Assembly (NCBI RefSeq): GCF_001949145.1
Contig: NW_019091442.1
Span: 989,279-1,010,094 of the forward strand
Direction: 5' to 3'
From: Acanthaster planci
Taxonomy: Eukaryota; Echinodermata; Asteroidea; Valvatida; Acanthasteridae
Length of the DNA stretch: 20,816 nt
Below are positions 19,725 through 20,816 of this stretch, in pieces (position 1 is the stretch's first letter; each line of letters opens with the position of its first letter). The notes under the pieces are model-generated. The model saw nothing but the letters and a program-made list of their open reading frames with translations, ran no database searches and was not told the DNA's origin. A program made the translations under genes and the position numbers.

Positions 19725-20430
19725 CCGTGGTTTGACCGTTGCGGTCGCCGCGGTTTGGCCGGGTTGCTAAGGATCGTACAACTGCGGTTTGGCTGCATCA
19801 AAATCACTCATGCGAAGGCAAGTTAATGAGGTACGAGTGGAAACTGTGGCATTGTAATGCTTAAGCGCTCATGAATAATGCATTATCAGCTGTCCAAAAC
19901 GCGGTGATCGCGGCGCGTTTTTATGAAGCCCAAAGTTTTTTTCGGAACGTTGGCGATCGCTCGTATGCCCACTGACTTGCGTAAATATGAACGCGGTGAC
20001 TGCGTTGATATCGAAGGGGAATCAACAATCACACATAGTATGAATGAAACAACGTTTTCAAACGTGATTTTGATCGGGTAATTGCTTCAAAATATAGAAC
20101 AGCAAATGCTAGTTTAAAATTTGTATTACATATGTGCTTAATGTTTCTGCCACCTTGGTGGTACGAGTGTAAAATAATTGCCTTTTACTACTGGCTTGTG
20201 TCAAATCCATTGACTTTGCGGTAGGCCGATGTCGTGTGCGCTCCAATGGCCGGCGCCAATAAAAAGCCCAAATGAGAGCTGCCAACTTTTACAAACTCAT
20301 TAAAAGCGGGGATGAAATTTTCTTTCGGAAAGTTGAAATCACAGTGGTGTAATAAATCACTGGTATCAAGAATGTGCACTTCTTACTTTACGGATTCCCG
20401 GCCCGGCGATGGACATCGTGAAACGCCATC
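19725..20430. other. CpG-rich patches, possible edge of a neighbouring gene
   Basis: The background is CpG-poor, but 19725-20000 is rich in CpG (GTTGCGGTCGCCGCGGTTTG, then ACGCGGTGATCGCGGCGCG and TTGGCGATCGCTCG), and 20215-20430 contains GGCCGGCGCC and CCCGGCCCGGCGATGG. Such patches often mark unmethylated promoter or first-exon regions in animals. On the minus strand an ATG at 20416-20414 with A at -3 opens ten codons (MSIAGPGIRK) followed by GTAAGA, a splice-donor-like sequence. This is only a suggestion of a first exon; the rest of such a gene is not visible. Confidence 0.3.
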
Positions 20431-20816
20431 CAAAAAGGTGAGACCATGCAACCAGCGTATATGCATTATACATGTAGTACCACCATGTCACGCGCTCACA
20501 AATAAACAACTGTGATCCAATAGACATGACATTTAGTCATTTATCGGTCATATTTTGCCAGCTCTTAGATGCCTTGTGCACGTACAATACTCGCACCACA
20601 CTCAAAAAACAAAAACAAACAATACGATCCGTTCATCACAGACTGGAATTTAAGTCTATGGAATGTAGTGAGAATTTAGGTTCAACAATATGCTCATTAC
20701 TCAGTTCTTCGCGCTATAAAATCACATCGTTGTACTTCTCGCAAAATTCTTCATGCGTGCGTATTCCGGCCCCTGTGTTTTCTTTATCGGGAGCAACTGA
20801 ACTGCAAACAAGCCAC
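20431..20816. other. No gene seen at right edge
   Basis: AT-rich end of the window with TACATGTA near 20469. No recognisable coding or RNA feature. Confidence 0.4.

Noticed and set aside
1059-20476. TACATGTA repeats as a CRISPR-like array
   Set aside because: The words are irregularly spaced, too short, and lie in eukaryotic DNA; no repeat-spacer periodicity.

Overview
The window looks like a non-coding, transposon-rich stretch of an animal nuclear genome, most likely a marine invertebrate. It is AT-rich, has no operon-like gene packing, contains only short reading frames, and holds decayed eukaryotic transposons. The palindromic octamer TACATGTA, alone or chained as TACATGTACATGTA, occurs roughly 30 times by eye. 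I see no intact cellular gene, tRNA, rRNA or CRISPR array. The species cannot be named from this sequence.

Layout. 1-870: degenerate GAGTC-type short repeats. 870-3545: no gene. 3546-3705 and 8781-8939: two inverted copies of a ~160 bp dispersed repeat. 4651-5546: a broken tyrosine recombinase (YR) gene whose catalytic Tyr position reads Asn, followed by two direct copies of an ~85 bp repeat (5571-5650, 6189-6276) with a TATA-like box between them. 7755-8225: an unidentified 156-codon ORF. 10857-11675: a second YR relic, with the end of an RNase H domain followed at family-like spacing by a YR domain, as in YR retrotransposons (DIRS/Ngaro-like). 11676-14644: a nearly complete but dead hAT DNA transposon (2969 bp) inserted at the 3' end of that YR relic, with 14-bp terminal inverted repeats (13/14), 8-bp target-site duplications (7/8), clustered subterminal GTGCATG-type motifs and a transposase broken by about six frameshifts and two internal stops. 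17870-19126: a diverged direct duplication of ~470 bp with small inverted repeats. 19547-19707: a 17-bp perfect inverted repeat. 19725-20430: CpG-rich patches that could mark the edge of a neighbouring gene.

The best-supported biology is a nested transposon history: a YR retroelement decayed or was inserted first, and a hAT element then landed in it. The hAT ends, target duplication and subterminal motif clusters can all be read directly. No working system is encoded: both recombinases have lost catalytic residues, and the hAT transposase frame is broken although all three presumed DDE acidic residues survive. The most unusual pattern is the TACATGTA motif. In three places it sits exactly where two related copies, or a copy and its family, differ by an insertion or deletion.
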